A stretch of 64,000 bases of DNA from Bactericera cockerelli (GCA_024516035.1 CM044967.1:17892810-17956809), one strand, 5' to 3'; counted from the first letter of the stretch, positions 1 to 9,849 are shown. Notes: generated by a model not told the origin, from the letters alone. Numbers and translations are program-made.

Positions 1-1139
1 CATTACAACCATGTAAATATTATGCTAAGCCATTTTTAGGGACAAAAAATATAAATAAGGATTATAGAAAGGATTATAAGACAGTCTCTTATCCAAGATA
101 TTCCGTATGGAGCCCAGGTGATTGATGGAAAGTCTTGGGTGGAAGGAAATTTTCACCCAACACAGTGCACCTTGGGAAATATGTTATGTAGGGAACGTAT
201 TCCCTTATCGTTATTGCAATTTTACCTTATAGTTTGACCATTTTATTTCCTGCATTATTGTTATCAAAATAACTGTATAAGTTCCTAGCTACCATGTATA
301 TTAGGTGGCTACACCACGCGACGAAGCTCTCCCGAACCCTCCCAACAACGAATTTTTTTATATCGCGTCTTTTGATATCTTTCCGACCTAGTTCTGTGGA
401 GTCTATCTGGATATAAAATATATCATATGTATATTATGCTGGTCTTTCATGCTATTTGTGGTTTCAGAAAAAAATAAAGTATATAAGTCCTTCAGATTAG
501 AAAAATGCAAATCACTTTGGTATTGGTAACAAATTAACAACAACAACTGGTACCTCAAAGGCAAAAATGTACCTTAAACAATGGCGTTTCTCTCGCTGAA
601 TAGCGAGGGAATGTTACATCTATTTTTAGTACTGTGCCCAGTGGAAAATCATCAGAGGAGATTCTATTTATTGTCTAAAGAAATGTAAGCTAATTTACTG
701 AACTTCTACTGATGAGCAAACAACTATATCATTAAAAGAAAGTTATTATACTTGTGTTAATCTCTTTCACGATATCACAACTACTCAAAATCGAGTTACT
801 AAATCTACGCTGAATCCAGGACTTGAACCACCGACTTCCAGATTAGAGGTTACAAGTGCACCGCCTTATCGATCAACTACCTATATCATTATATTATGTA
901 TAGAGATAATTTGTTGATCTTATATTGTTTATGCTGCCACTCCAATGTTACTACGAGATATTTCCCAAGGTGCACTGTGTTGGGTGAAAATTTCCTTCCA
1001 CCCAAGACTTTCCATCAATCACCTGGGCTCCATACGGAATATCTTGGATAAGAGACTGTCTTATAATCCTTTCTATAATCCTTATTTATATTTTTTGTCC
1101 CTAAAAATGGCTTAGCATAATATTTACATGGTTGTAATG
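1..1139. mobile_element. Non-autonomous DNA element with perfect 182-bp inverted ends
   Basis: Bases 1-182 are the exact reverse complement of 958-1139, with no gap or mismatch that I can find by eye. The 775 bp between the arms has no transposase-like frame and holds an inverted SINE-A copy. The left arm begins at the window edge, so the true end, the target duplication and the superfamily cannot be read. The arms contain a CCAAT-type stretch and a GGAAAGTC motif that recur in the element at 39945-40185, so the two may be related. Identical arms suggest recent movement or arm conversion. Confidence 0.85.
741..882 (-). mobile_element. SINE-A copy inside the long inverted-repeat element
   Basis: The minus strand reads a tRNA-like head with B box (GGTTCAAGTCC) and the usual SINE-A body with TTAGTAA and ATCGTGAAAGAGAT. 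A short extra stretch lies in the head next to the anticodon-like region. It sits in the loop of the element at 1-1139. Confidence 0.75.
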
Positions 1140-1640
1140 TAAAAAAAGCCATGAACTAAGTACATAAAAAAGTCATTATAATTTATGAAAATTTTGGCCA
1201 CCCTGTATGTCGGAAGTGTGCAAATATCATCTAAACTGTCCAGCACTATCACATATTTATTATTTGATGATTTTGTTTGCCAATATCGAAGGATTAATTC
1301 AAATAATTCAATAAAAATAAACATAATATACCCCATATAAATCACATGAAAATGTGGAATTTCATTATTTTGGATCACCCTGTATACAGAACAGAGTTCA
1401 AAAAGCTCATTATTTTTAGTCTAAAAATAAAATTAGAACACATATTGAATAATTTGAAACAAATTTGAGCTTCCTAGATGTTCATCTGCTATTTTTATAA
1501 TTTTCTTAAAGTGGGGTCCAAAATGGCATTTTTCGACTTTTCCGCCAAACTTCAACCGCTTTGCGGCAGTGGAAGATAACATCCGATTTCGACAAAAGTT
1601 ATATTTTTGGAAACGTCTGACCATGCTTCAACTTTTTTTT
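1124..1640. other. Unclassified AT-rich stretch with mariner-like end motifs
   Basis: Contains two CACCCTGTAT motifs (about 1199 and 1376) of the kind that end Tc1/mariner elements, which may bracket decayed fragments. No gene, RNA or coding similarity was recognised in the rest. Confidence 0.3.
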
Positions 1641-1835
1641 GCTATTAAAATTCTCGATTCAAAAATTCGCTTTTTTCGGCCCACCCTACTACACAATGAG
1701 GCACTACATTAGGGAAAATATAAAGAAGGCCATGCCTTGAGTAAGAAGAGGATAAGTACAGGAGCCAACTGGTATCGGAGACAACTGATATCAGATATCT
1801 GACATTTTCGGGAGCGAACTTTTTTCTTTCTTTTT

Positions 1836-1976
1836 TAAGGAAAGGTGGTAAAATCTGTAGACGAACACTAAATTTTAACCCTAGTGAACAGTCTGAGTAC
1901 TGAGATGCGGACAACAGTGCATCATCCCCACTAAAAGCCACCTCTCCCCCTAAACATATGATCCCGGAACCGTTCA
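1836..1976. repeat. Dispersed repeat shared with 35040-35188
   Basis: Starts with AAGGAAAGGTGGTAAAAT and ends near CCACCTCTCCCCCT, so the ends are roughly inverted. The same about 145-bp sequence, down to ACCGTTCAAA at its right edge, recurs at 35040-35188. It looks like a small MITE or fragment; no target duplication was identified. Confidence 0.6.
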
Positions 1977-2202
1977 AATCGAGCGATGGCGTATGGCGTA
2001 CGTTGTAACAGTATTATGAACTTAAGTAAAATACCAGTCCTAATTTGGTTTCGACCACACAGTATATTTTCCCCAACAGTACCTGCGTGCTGTGAAAATT
2101 CTGTGCCAAGTAATCCCCCCCAGTTAAACGTGAAATCTACTTTTAACTTCGTGATCAACTTACCTTTAATTCAATTTACACATTGTCTCCAAAAGCTAAT
2201 AA

Positions 2203-2492
2203 AAAAAGATGAGTGTTTCACAGCCGCTCTTATTTCGTAGCCATGAAACAGGAGTTATACTGTAGACGTTTGTGGTCTGTTTTGAAGCTTGCCCATCCCG
2301 TAGTATACCTCCTTTCTGATGGACGAGAAGTGACACAATACTTCCCATTTAGGTGCTGAGTTAACACGAGCGCACCGGAAGGTATCCCTTACAAACAACT
2401 GTAACCAAATTAAGAATGCAATTTTCTTGTCGGCACGGGGGATTGAACACGGGACCTTCTGAATGGCAAGCGAGTGCTTAACCACTGAGCTA
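2203..2492 (-). mobile_element. SINE-G, near full length
   Basis: Minus-strand order: tRNA-like head with CTCAGTGGTTAAGCACTCG and a B box-like GTTCAATCCCC, then a body with GGTACTTCC-like text, then the tail GGCTGTGAAACACTCATC followed by an A-run. The same arrangement recurs at 52728-53045 (-), 10000-10195 (+), 46425-46565 (-) and as a tail at 7560-7612. Confidence 0.75.
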
Positions 2493-2553
2493 ATCCCACC
2501 CTATCCTATTAGTTTCGAGTTGTATTCTAATTTCCGCACTCTCTTCTTAGAAC

Positions 2554-2768
2554 AATAATAATAACACTCTTTAGTGAAAGGTAACCACCAGGCGAGTATA
2601 ATGGTCAAAGCTTTTTCTACTACCTAACCCTCAAAGTCTTATTATTATGTTGTCACAAATTCAAATTAATAATGAAAAATACACGCACTGGGTGGGATTC
2701 TAACCAATGGATCTCTACGCTACCTGGATTACCAGACCAGCGCGTCAAGCACTTGACTACCAGTGCAC
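2554..2768 (-). mobile_element. SINE-B, near full length
   Basis: The head at the right edge reads CACTGGTAGTCAAGTG, with a B box-like GGTTAGAATCCC, then the ACCACATAATAATAAGAC-type body and the (ATT)n tail at the left edge. About 215 bp, the family's full length in this window. Confidence 0.85.
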
Positions 2769-2865
2769 ATCTGTTCATACTACCGACCCTGTGAGGAAAA
2801 ATCAGCCATCTATTTTATAATACATGCCTGATTTCTCATACATATATTGCACATCTAATATTCAA

Positions 2866-3050
2866 CCCACCTCAGTAGCTTGATCGATAAGGCGCAGGCG
2901 TCGGACTTGTAACCTGGAGGTCGGTGGTTCAAGTCTCGTATTCATCGTAGATTCGTGTAATATCACGAAAGTGATTAACACAAATATAATAACAAATACT
3001 GTACCGAAGTGTACGGATCCGTTGGTTCGAATCTAATATTCATCTTCATC
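2866..3050 (+). mobile_element. SINE-A followed by a SINE-B B-box scrap
   Basis: A SINE-A copy (2866-3000) with box A-like AGTAGCTTGATCGATAAGG, an insertion in the anticodon-like arm and the body hairpin ATCACGAAAGTGAT. It is followed by a short SINE-B fragment (GGATCCGTTGGTTCGAATC) joined without spacer, which looks like a template switch or nested insertion remnant. Confidence 0.75.
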
Positions 3051-3264
3051 TAGTACAAACTTCTGACTTATCTGTTTATATACTGACTGATACTTATGTA
3101 TTAGAACTTCTCACTTTTCTGTATATGTATACTGAAACTGAATGCTGATGTATACAGGTTCGTCCATAAGGTAAGGCATCCGAGATAGAATGCTGATTGC
3201 TCAGGGCCCAGACTCTTCAGCGAGGCCCTTGGCCGGTAGACGCGGCTAGCAAGCAAATAATAAT

Positions 3265-3484
3265 AGGCGCTGGTAGTCTGGTAGTCAAGTGGTCAACGCG
3301 CTGGTCTGGTATTCCAGGAAGTGTAAGGATCCATTGGTTCGAATCCCCCCCAGTGTCAAGTGATTAACGCGCTAGTCTGGTAATCAGGAAGTCTAAGGAT
3401 CCATTGGTTCGAATCCCACCCAATGTATGATTATTCCTCATTAATTTGAGTTTGTTACCACATAATAATTATCTTATATAATAA
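3265..3484 (+). mobile_element. SINE-B with duplicated tRNA-like head
   Basis: Two successive heads, each with CAAGTGGT/ATT, a GCGCTGGTCTGG or GCGCTAGTCTGG arm and a complete B box (GGTTCGAATCC), at 3282-3353 and 3357-3423. They are followed by one normal SINE-B body. The second head starts inside the acceptor region of the first, so this is a head dimer rather than two complete SINEs. Confidence 0.75.
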
Positions 3485-3665
3485 TAACACATAATAATCA
3501 GCATCTCAAAATCATTGGATTTCTCTTGTAAACAGGTGATTTTCCCTAATAGAGAGGTAAATTTGACCGGGAAATTCTGCTCTTTTATCAAAGTTTCTCT
3601 TATATCCTGGTTTCTCTTATATCCAGTTTCCTTATACTGTATAACATCAATTAATACTTTTTTTT

Positions 3666-3832
3666 AAAGGTAAGTGTGCCCCGCAACCGCTTTCGCATTA
3701 CTTCAAGGCACTTTCCTTTACATCCATGCCATTCCGGAAACGGAAAATTTCGATGAGAAAATTCCGCTCCGGCCGGGATTCGAACCCGCAACCTCAGGGT
3801 CAGTAACCAATGCTCTTAACCAGTGAACCACT
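3666..3832 (-). mobile_element. SINE-E copy
   Basis: Minus strand: tRNA-like head with CTGGTTAAGAGCATTGG and B box GGGTTCGAATCCCGG, then the body AATGGCATGGATGTAAAGG and tail CTTACCTTTAAAAAA. The same order occurs at 8021-8190 and 15904-16085. Confidence 0.8.
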
Positions 3833-3860
3833 GATTAATACATAAACTAAAATTTTCCAT

Positions 3861-3934
3861 ACTTGCGGTACTCGAACCACCGACCTCCAAGTTACGAGTC
3901 CGCCACCTCATCGATCGAGCCACTGAGGTCGGTA
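3861..3934 (-). mobile_element. SINE-A head only
   Basis: About 74 bp covering just the tRNA-like part, with both A and B box-like blocks. The body is missing. Confidence 0.75.
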
Positions 3935-4189
3935 GCTCTCATAGAGGGGTCTATTATTATCCCATGTTCGCGAAATAATGTGACACATACTGACTAGGTA
4001 TGGCATAAAACTAAGACACAGAATATATTCACAATATTCTACCCACGCTCTCTAGGGCCCTTAGCCTATGGTACGAAGCTCGATAAATTTTGCTAAAACA
4101 AAATTCGCAACTCTTATATAACATAGGAATTTACACATAGGTATTTACATGGGTAATACATAGGTGTACCTATGTACCAGTGTACCTAC

Positions 4190-4398
4190 CTCCCGGTAGC
4201 TCAGTGGTAAAGGCGGCACTCTGTGAATCCAGAGATTCCAGAGGTCGTGGGTTCGAAACCCAGCCGGGACATGAAAAGTTATCCTCCCATTTGGGATTTT
4301 TACCCCATAATATTATGTCTTGCTTGGGCTTACTGCTAGAATAATGGGACTTTAATAGTCCTAATCGGGCAGTTTAAATAAGGCGATGTTATTATTAT
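4190..4398 (+). mobile_element. SINE-C, full length
   Basis: Head starts TCCCGGTAGCTCAGTGG and its B box GGGTTCGAAACCC is followed by the acceptor partner AGCCGGGAC, so the tRNA-like cloverleaf still pairs at its ends. The body has TTGGGCTTACTGC and the hairpin GGGACTTTAATAGTCC, ending AAGGCGATGTTATTATT. Confidence 0.85.
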
Positions 4399-4427
4399 GG
4401 TACTATTACCTATATTTGCCAGTTTTT

Positions 4428-4571
4428 GCTAGCTTGATCGATAAGGCGGCGGACTTGTAACCTGGAGGTCGATGGTTCGAGTCCCGGTTTCAGCGTAGAT
4501 TTAGTAGACCGAGTTTGAGTAGTTGTGATATCACGAAAGTGATTAACACAAATATGATAATTTTTTTTTAA
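4428..4571 (+). mobile_element. SINE-A with intact body
   Basis: Close to the family consensus: box A-like block, GGTTCGAGTCCC, GATTTAGTA, GAGTTTGAGTAG, the hairpin ATCACGAAAGTGAT, AACACAAATATGATAA and a T-run. The first few bases of the usual 5' end (ACCGACCTCAG) are missing. Confidence 0.85.
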
Positions 4572-4667
4572 CTTTATATACGGTATTTTATACCTAATAT
4601 AGCTAAGTAATATATTATTACAAGTTATTACTATGTACTTATGTACCATTATTATTATTAAATTTGT

Positions 4668-4918
4668 TACCGTCGTCGGCGTCGATAGCACTTTGAATAC
4701 ACAAGTTCTCGATCTGTCACTGAAGTTAAGCAATGTCCAGCGGGGTTAGTACTTGGATGGATGAGCATTCAATTTCAAACCCTCGTAATGGTGGCTATTT
4801 CCGGCCCTACTTGAGTATAGCTGGTTTGAGAGTTCCCAAGGAATGGAGGGTAATATCCCCGTCGTGATATGACCATGAAGTTGAAAGCGACATTAAACCC
4901 AAAATTAAAAACAATTAA
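4668..4918 (+). mobile_element. 5S rRNA-headed SINE (SINE3-like) with SINE-D-type body
   Basis: Bases 4668-4770 align along most of arthropod 5S rRNA: TTGAATACACAAGTTCTCG, then GAAGTTAAGCAATGTC (box A region), then GGTTAGTACTTGGATGG (box C region). Instead of the 5S 3' end it runs into GGCTATTTCCGGCCCTACT, AGCTGG and GAATGGAGGGTAATA. Those blocks form the body of tRNA-headed SINE-D. It ends with GACATTAAACCC and an A-rich tail. SINEs promoted by 5S internal boxes are known in animals as SINE3. I see no evidence of a functional 5S gene, because the last quarter is missing. Confidence 0.85.
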
Positions 4919-4920
4919 AT

Positions 4921-5015
4921 ACAGTAGAACCTGATGGATATAAGAGAACTCAAGGGACCGAATTTTTATTCTCTTATATCCAGTATCCAGATTTCTCTTA
5001 TAAAGAGGTTCAAAT
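4921..5015. mobile_element. Tigger/pogo-like terminal fragment
   Basis: Begins ACAGTAGAACCTGATGGATA and contains TTCTCTTATATCCAG and TTTCTCTTATAAAGAGG. The same phrase family recurs at 40605-40925, 41447-41585, 42005-42325 and 54108-54480. CAGTNGAACCT ends are typical of Tigger-type Tc/mariner elements, so the superfamily is an inference from ends alone. Confidence 0.5.
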
Positions 5016-5099
5016 TCAAATCCTCGTGATGTTGGCTATTCCCGGCCCCACTCAGGCTGGGTGAAGTTCAAGGTCATTTCCCCTTATACGGAGGTAAAA

Positions 5100-5295
5100 T
5101 TGACCTGGAAGTTTTTATTATTTAACTCTTTATTAGAAGAACATATATATACAAACAAATAATGATAAAAATTAAAATACAAAATTGACAATATAAATAT
5201 AATCAGGAAAAAAGTAAACAAAATATATTGTACATATGTCCAACTAAAGGGCGGGGTTATTGCCTATGGCAATCTCTTCCACCCAACCCTTTTAT
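5100..5295 (-). mobile_element. LINE 3'-end-like fragment (recurs four times)
   Basis: AT-rich tail followed at its right edge by ATTGCCTATGGCAATCTC and TTCCACCCAACCC. The same unit ends at 29056, 37733 and 59580. On the minus strand the shared block is at the 5' side and the A/T-rich tail at the 3' side, as in a 3' untranslated end of a retroelement. No reverse transcriptase frame is present. Confidence 0.4.
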
Positions 5296-5735
5296 CCAGG
5301 TTCGATTGTATTATTATTATTAAATTTGTACATACCTAAATACAATCACATAAATTTTTGGATAAATATAAATTCAAACAAGCAGAATAATATGCATAGG
5401 AGCTCAAATATAAACTCGCAAGGTCTTATTCATTTTCACAATTAGGTCACCTACTTTATCAGGCATACATGTATGTGTGTATATACTATTTATGTATGTG
5501 TGTATATACTATTTATCTATGTGTGTATATATGTACGTGTTATATGTGTGTGTGGATTGAGCATATACGTTCGTGTGTCGCTTCTTTTTTTTCGTGAAAG
5601 ACCTTCAACTTGATACTACTAACTCTTTGTGTTCAATACCTTCTGCTGCCCTTCAATTTCTTCTTCTTCTTCTTCTTCCGAATCTACTAGTTTGGAAAGA
5701 ATTGCGATGATGATGTGATGATAATAATAATAATA
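5295..5735. other. Low-complexity AT-rich DNA with TATGTGTGTATA repeats
   Basis: Holds an irregular alternation of TATGTGTGTATATA units (about 5466-5560), a TTC run (5659-5682) and an AAT run before the next SINE. No gene seen. Confidence 0.6.
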
Positions 5736-5938
5736 ATAATATCGCCTTATTTATACTGCCAGATTAGGACTAGTGAAGTCCCATTATTCCAGCAGTAAGC
5801 CCAAGACATATTATTATGTGGTAAAAATCCCAAATGGGAAGATAATTTGTCATGTTCTGGTTGGGTTTCGAACCCACGAACTCTGGAATCTTTGGATTCA
5901 CAGAGTGCCGGCTTTACCACTGAGCTACCAGGAATACA
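5735..5938 (-). mobile_element. SINE-C, near full length
   Basis: The minus-strand head has CCTGGTAGCTCAGTGG and B box GGGTTCGAAACCC. The body hairpin has changed (GGGACTTCACTAGTCC). The ATT tail is at the left edge. Confidence 0.85.
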
Positions 5939-5949
5939 CTTATTAATAA

Positions 5950-6160
5950 TATAGGTACTTATTTATTTATACTGGCCGATTAGGATTAAAGAGTCCCCGT
6001 ATTTCTGCAGTTGTTTGGTGCTATAATCATGTGTGTGGCCAAAGTCTCAGATAAATGAGAAAAATTTTATTCGTTGGGTGGGATTCGAACCAACGGATCC
6101 CTGCGCTACCTGGATTACAAGACTAGCGCTTTGTCACTCCTCAGCCACGAATGCAAAATG
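5950..6160 (-). mobile_element. SINE-B head with SINE-C-like tail (B-prime chimera)
   Basis: The minus-strand head is SINE-B type (GGTTCGAATCCCACC). The distal part carries GGCCACAC..., then a tail resembling SINE-C (GGGGACTCTTTAATCC and GGCCAGTATAAATAA) instead of the usual TGGTTACCTTCCACTAAAG end. The same composite appears at 7662-7945 and 37447-37560. Confidence 0.6.
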
Positions 6161-6416
6161 AGGTAGTTCTTCAGTTTTTCATTTATTTTTTTAGTCCTCA
6201 AAAAAGAAAAAAACTTGGAACCTTTAGTCCAAAGAAGTTCTTTAAAAAAGATACGGAAAGTGAACACTGAATTATCGAGTTAGGAGATTTAGTGGCAGAA
6301 ATTTCCGTTTTGGTCGGTATTTCCACCAAACAAGGGCTTTCCACGAATCAAAGGTCATCATTATTTCGGATTAAAGACGGTTCTCTCTTTTTTTCCATTT
6401 AAAAAAGGTTAATTTA

Positions 6417-6722
6417 AACCTCCGTGGCGTAATGGTTCGATCCCCGAGTTCGAACCCCGGTTGGAGCAGACTTTTCGAAGAAAATTCCGTTCCCTCCCAA
6501 CACGTGAGGCTGGCATTTCCGGCCCTACCCAGGCTGGGTGAGGTCAATGTGGGTAGCTGGTACGATTCCCAGCGAATGGAGGGTAACACCCCCGTCCAGA
6601 TCAGGACGTTAAAACCAAATAGAATCGTTGGCGTTAGGAAGGGCATCCAGCCATAAAAAACGTGCTCCGACCTACCAACCTCAACCATGAGGTTGAACAA
6701 TGCCATCCCCAAAAGCAACATA
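6417..6722 (+). mobile_element. SINE-D, near full length
   Basis: Head ACCTCCGTGGCGTAATGG with B box GTTCGAACCCCGG, though part of the anticodon-like arm is deleted. The body holds TGGCATTTCCGGCCCTACC and GCGAATGGAGGGTAA. The 3' part has GCGTTAGGAAGGGCATCC and a strong hairpin (CAACCTC / GAGGTTG). Long frames on both strands here are the SINE read through. Confidence 0.85.
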
Positions 6723-6774
6723 AGCTAATATGGGATAAAGGCAAGGGAGATATATATATAAAATAAAGGTTTAT

Positions 6775-6912
6775 TTAAGTTGCTGGTTTGTGAGTTTCCA
6801 GCGAATGGAGGGTGATACGCCGGCCGTGATCTGGCCAAGCAGTTGAATGCGACGTTAGTCTGTCCCGGTAGCTCAGTGGTAAAGGCGGCACTCTGTGAGT
6901 CCAGAGATTATT
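6775..6912 (+). mobile_element. SINE-D body fragment joined to a SINE-C head
   Basis: 6775-6862 is the second half of a SINE-D or 5S-SINE-type body (GCGAATGGAGGGTGATA, GAATGCGACGTTA). It is followed directly by a SINE-C head (6864-6905) that stops at CCAGAGATT and passes into an ATT/T simple tract. Confidence 0.65.
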
Positions 6913-6967
6913 ATTATTATTTTTTTTTTATTATTATTATTTATTATTATTATTATTATTATTTTTT
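6905..6967 (+). repeat. (ATT)n / poly-T simple repeat
   Basis: About 60 bp of ATT units interrupted by a T-run. It probably grew from a SINE tail. Confidence 0.85.
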
Positions 6968-7300
6968 ATCTATACTTATAAAAGAGAGTTTCACTCACTG
7001 ATTCATCACTGTTTCTCCAAACTGGTAAGTCCTAGGAAGCTGAAATTTGGTAGGTAGCTTTGTCTTATAGTCTAGATGTGCAATAAGACGGGATTTTTTG
7101 AAATTCCCACTACAACACCTGCCATTGGCGAAAAAGGATTTTTTTGCTTTCACGGCCATGCCTCAGCCCGCAAAGCGGGCGAATTAAACATAAAAAATAA
7201 ACATAATCATCGTAGGGAAACATATTTCTTCATTTTTTTTTGTTCTTCCATCAATCACCAAAAAACGTCCTCCAGTAAGTATCACCGGCTCTGAACATGT
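6967..7300 (+). mobile_element. Possible Helitron-type non-autonomous fragment
   Basis: Starts ATCTATACTTATAAAAGAG followed by TTTCACTCACTGATTCATC, which resembles Helitron-type 5' ends in arthropods. Further on is the hairpin GCCCGCAAAGCGGGC (7168-7182), similar to the hairpins before Helitron 3' ends. A CTRR terminus could not be fixed, so this is only a suggestion. Confidence 0.35.
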
Positions 7301-7559
7301 TCTCCCCACAGAGCTGTGGGCCACTCAATGTCTTCTTTCCTTGAACTTAACCTCGCCTTGCGATACGCGCGGTATTTAATTTTTTATTCGAGAGAACATG
7401 TACCTGTTTTATTATTAGTATAATAATAATAATAATAATTATGATACTTCAGTGTATACAGAAAAGTGAGAAGTTCTACTAGATATGTATTATATGTACA
7501 TGGCTATCAGAACATACCTGGACAGCTGTTTCGAGCATCGACGGTATCAACATAATAAT

Positions 7560-7612
7560 GGCTACGAAATAAAAACGGCTGTGAAACACTCATCTTTAAA
7601 AAAAAAAAAAAA
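7560..7612 (+). mobile_element. SINE-G tail fragment
   Basis: Carries only the family's 3' end (GGCTGTGAAACACTCATC) and an A-run. The preceding CAGAAAAGTGAGAAGTTC phrase belongs to another dispersed repeat. Confidence 0.55.
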
Positions 7613-7661
7613 ATACACTTTGTTAAATATGTATAATAAATAAATTTAAAATATTATTATT

Positions 7662-7945
7662 GCATTGGTGGTCGGGTATCAAGGCGTTGGTCTAATAATC
7701 TAGGTAGCGTAAGGATCTGTGGGTTCGAATTCCACCCAGTGCATGAATTTTCCCTCGTGTTATTGAGAGACTTTAACCCACATATTAATGGCACCAGTGG
7801 CGGAATTATAGGCAAAAATAAGATGTTAAGGCGCTGGTCTGGTAATCCAGGTAGCGTAGGGATCTGTCGGTTCGAATCCACCCAGTGCATGAATTTTTCC
7901 TCGTGTTATTGAGAGACTTTAACCCACATATTAATAGCACCAACA
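7662..7945 (+). mobile_element. Two tandem SINE-B-prime copies
   Basis: Heads at 7662-7742 and 7825-7890 each keep the GCGCTGGTCTGGTAATCC-type arm and B box. Both are followed by TTGAGAGACTTTAACCCACA and GGCACCA. The second copy lacks its 5' head end. The repeat period is about 150 bp. Confidence 0.7.
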
Positions 7946-8020
7946 ACTGCTGGGCTCTTTAGTCCCTTAGCGGGAAGTATGAATAAGTTTCTATTATTAT
8001 TCTTATTATTATTATTGCGA

Positions 8021-8190
8021 CCTCCGTGGCTCAGTGGTTAAGAGCATTGATTGCTGACCCGGAGATTGTGGGTTCGAACACCGGCCGGAGCGGAAAATTC
8101 TGACCGAGTTTTTCCGGAATGGCATGGATGCAAAGGTGCCCTGAAATAATGCGAAAGCGGTTCCGGGGGACAACTACCTATTAACACAAA
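8021..8190 (+). mobile_element. SINE-E copy
   Basis: Head GACCTCCGTGGCTCAGTGG, TTAAGAGCAT, B box GGGTTCGAACACCGG and acceptor-like CGGAGC. The body AATGGCATGGATG and AATGCGAAAGCGG follow. Because it has the SINE body attached, I do not call this a tRNA gene. Confidence 0.8.
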
Positions 8191-8276
8191 ATATTATTAT
8201 TATTATTATACATTTATTTATTAAAATAAATATTTTATAATAATAAATTAGTAAGGAAAATTTATTCACTTCAGAA

Positions 8277-8425
8277 ACCGACCTCAGCTCAATCGGTAAG
8301 CTGGCGGACTCGTAACCTGGAGGTCAATGGTTTGAGTCCCAAGTAAGTCAAGAAAATTATTTAAACAGGCAAGTTTGAGTTTAATCATGTTTGCGATTAA
8401 CACAAATTTGATAACTTTACTTCAG
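8277..8425 (+). mobile_element. Divergent SINE-A subfamily copy
   Basis: Head ACCTCAGCTCAATCGGTAAG differs from the usual box A. The body runs AAGTAAGTCAAG, GAGTTTAATCATG and GATTAACACAAATTTGATAA. Together with 13412-13492 it seems to form a subgroup with AAGTAAG after the B box. Confidence 0.7.
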
Positions 8426-8471
8426 AATTGATAAGTGTTGCAGGTATGCCTCACCGATATCATAATTTGGC

Positions 8472-8615
8472 TTACCCTTCTATTAACCCTTTCTTTCCCT
8501 TCTATTAACCCTTTCTTACCCTTCTATTAACCCTTTCTTACCCTTCTATTAACCCTTTCTTACCCTCCTTTTAACCCTTTCTTACCCTTCTATTAACCCT
8601 TTCTTTCGCAAAGTG
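8472..8615 (+). repeat. Minisatellite, 22-24-bp unit
   Basis: About six units of CCTTCTATTAACCCTTTCTT, differing by one or two bases (one unit reads CTCCTTTTAACCC). No SINE features inside. Confidence 0.9.
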
Positions 8616-9320
8616 TTTTTGAGCAACCAAAAAAAATCGTGCAATTTTTTGGACTGAACCTTCACATTCCATTATTTTAAACTTTCTTTTTTAACTTTTG
8701 ACAGCGTAAGGTGGTATATTTTGTTTATTTTTTTGTGTGGTACTTGGGACTCGAACCAACGACCACAAGATTGTCGCACCACCGATTGAGTTACTGTGGT
8801 AGCTAGTTTTTTTCATGTGTAATATACTTCACAGAAGCCCATAGTACGAGTATGTATCTCAGGTTTAATCAGTATAAAAAGAAAAGTGAGAAATTGTACT
8901 AGATATAATAAAGCCGTTATGATGAAACTTTCCCAAAATGTGTAATTTTTTAACACTTTGAGCCCCAGAGCTGGGATCGGCGAGTGAGCACGAGGGACCA
9001 CAAATTTCAGAACCCAACTCATACATTGTTCCCAAGGACCACTAGAACCTATTCCCTTTGAGAAACACATAGAAACGAATACCATAGAGAGTGTTCATGT
9101 CTTCAAAGTAAAGGAACGTCCTGAATACCGTAAAGAGTACTGATGTCCACAGTCAAATTTCGGGTGAGGGTCATATATGGTACTCATGTCCTTTGTGAAA
9201 TGTCAGCTGAGAGTCATATATGGTATTCATGGGCTCAAAGTGTTTAATGTATATTGGTGTTTTTTCCTATGGTTATTATTTCTTTTTTTGACAACGCTTT
9301 GCCACCTAATAATATTTAAA
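8615..9320. other. No gene seen; one SINE-A head fragment
   Basis: A minus-strand SINE-A head lies at 8738-8803. The rest (8810-9320) is mostly unique, with a CAGTATAAAAAGAAAAGTGAG phrase shared with many other places. No splice-bordered coding segment was found. Confidence 0.5.
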
Positions 9321-9325
9321 AAAAT

Positions 9326-9462
9326 CGACCTCAGTAGCTTGATCGATAAGGCGGCGGACATGTAACCTGGAGGTCGTTGGTTCGAGTCCCGGCTCCATCG
9401 TAGATTTGTTAAGAGAGTTTGAGTAGTTGCGATAACACTTTCGTGTGGTAACTTTTTTTTAA
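9326..9462 (+). mobile_element. SINE-A copy
   Basis: Complete head with ACCTCAGTAGCTTGATCG and GGTTCGAGTCCCGG. The body hairpin is changed to AACACTTTCGTGTGG, which reverses the loop (TTTCG instead of GAAAG). Confidence 0.8.
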
Positions 9463-9763
9463 CCAACTTAATAAATAAATATTTTTTAAAGGGTCTATTG
9501 AGAGATGGACCACCCTGTATATCCGATGCCCAGGGGGGCGTGCAGTGTACTTCCACTTTCGCCCGACCTTGATGTTTTCAATAGTTTCGGAACCACCCCA
9601 TATGATAATGTATATCAAGTGAACCTCCCTGATATGAAAAATAAACCTTCGATTTCTCATTCCAACAAACTTGACATTGAATATAAAAGTTGAGTATTAT
9701 TATGAAACTACAAAACACATTCGATGAGTCAAGTCCTACAACCTAACAAGTACTGATCGATAT

Positions 9764-9816
9764 CTCACACACGTACACACACAAACACACACACACACAC
9801 ACAGACACACACACAC
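9764..9816 (+). repeat. (CA)n microsatellite
   Basis: ACACAC tract with sparse AA and GA interruptions. Confidence 0.9.
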
Positions 9817-9849
9817 TGCAAAAAGTTCCCAAAGGAAATTTTGAAGGGC

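Noticed and set aside
4668..4770. Functional 5S rRNA gene
   Set aside because: The 3' quarter of 5S is absent and replaced by a SINE body.
6371..6721. 116-codon minus-strand frame and a 74-codon plus frame
   Set aside because: Both are a SINE-D read through. The same peptides recur at the other SINE-D copies.
8021..8095. Genuine tRNA gene
   Set aside because: The tRNA-like head is followed by the SINE-E body shared with two other copies. No head in the window is free of such a body or free of family decay.
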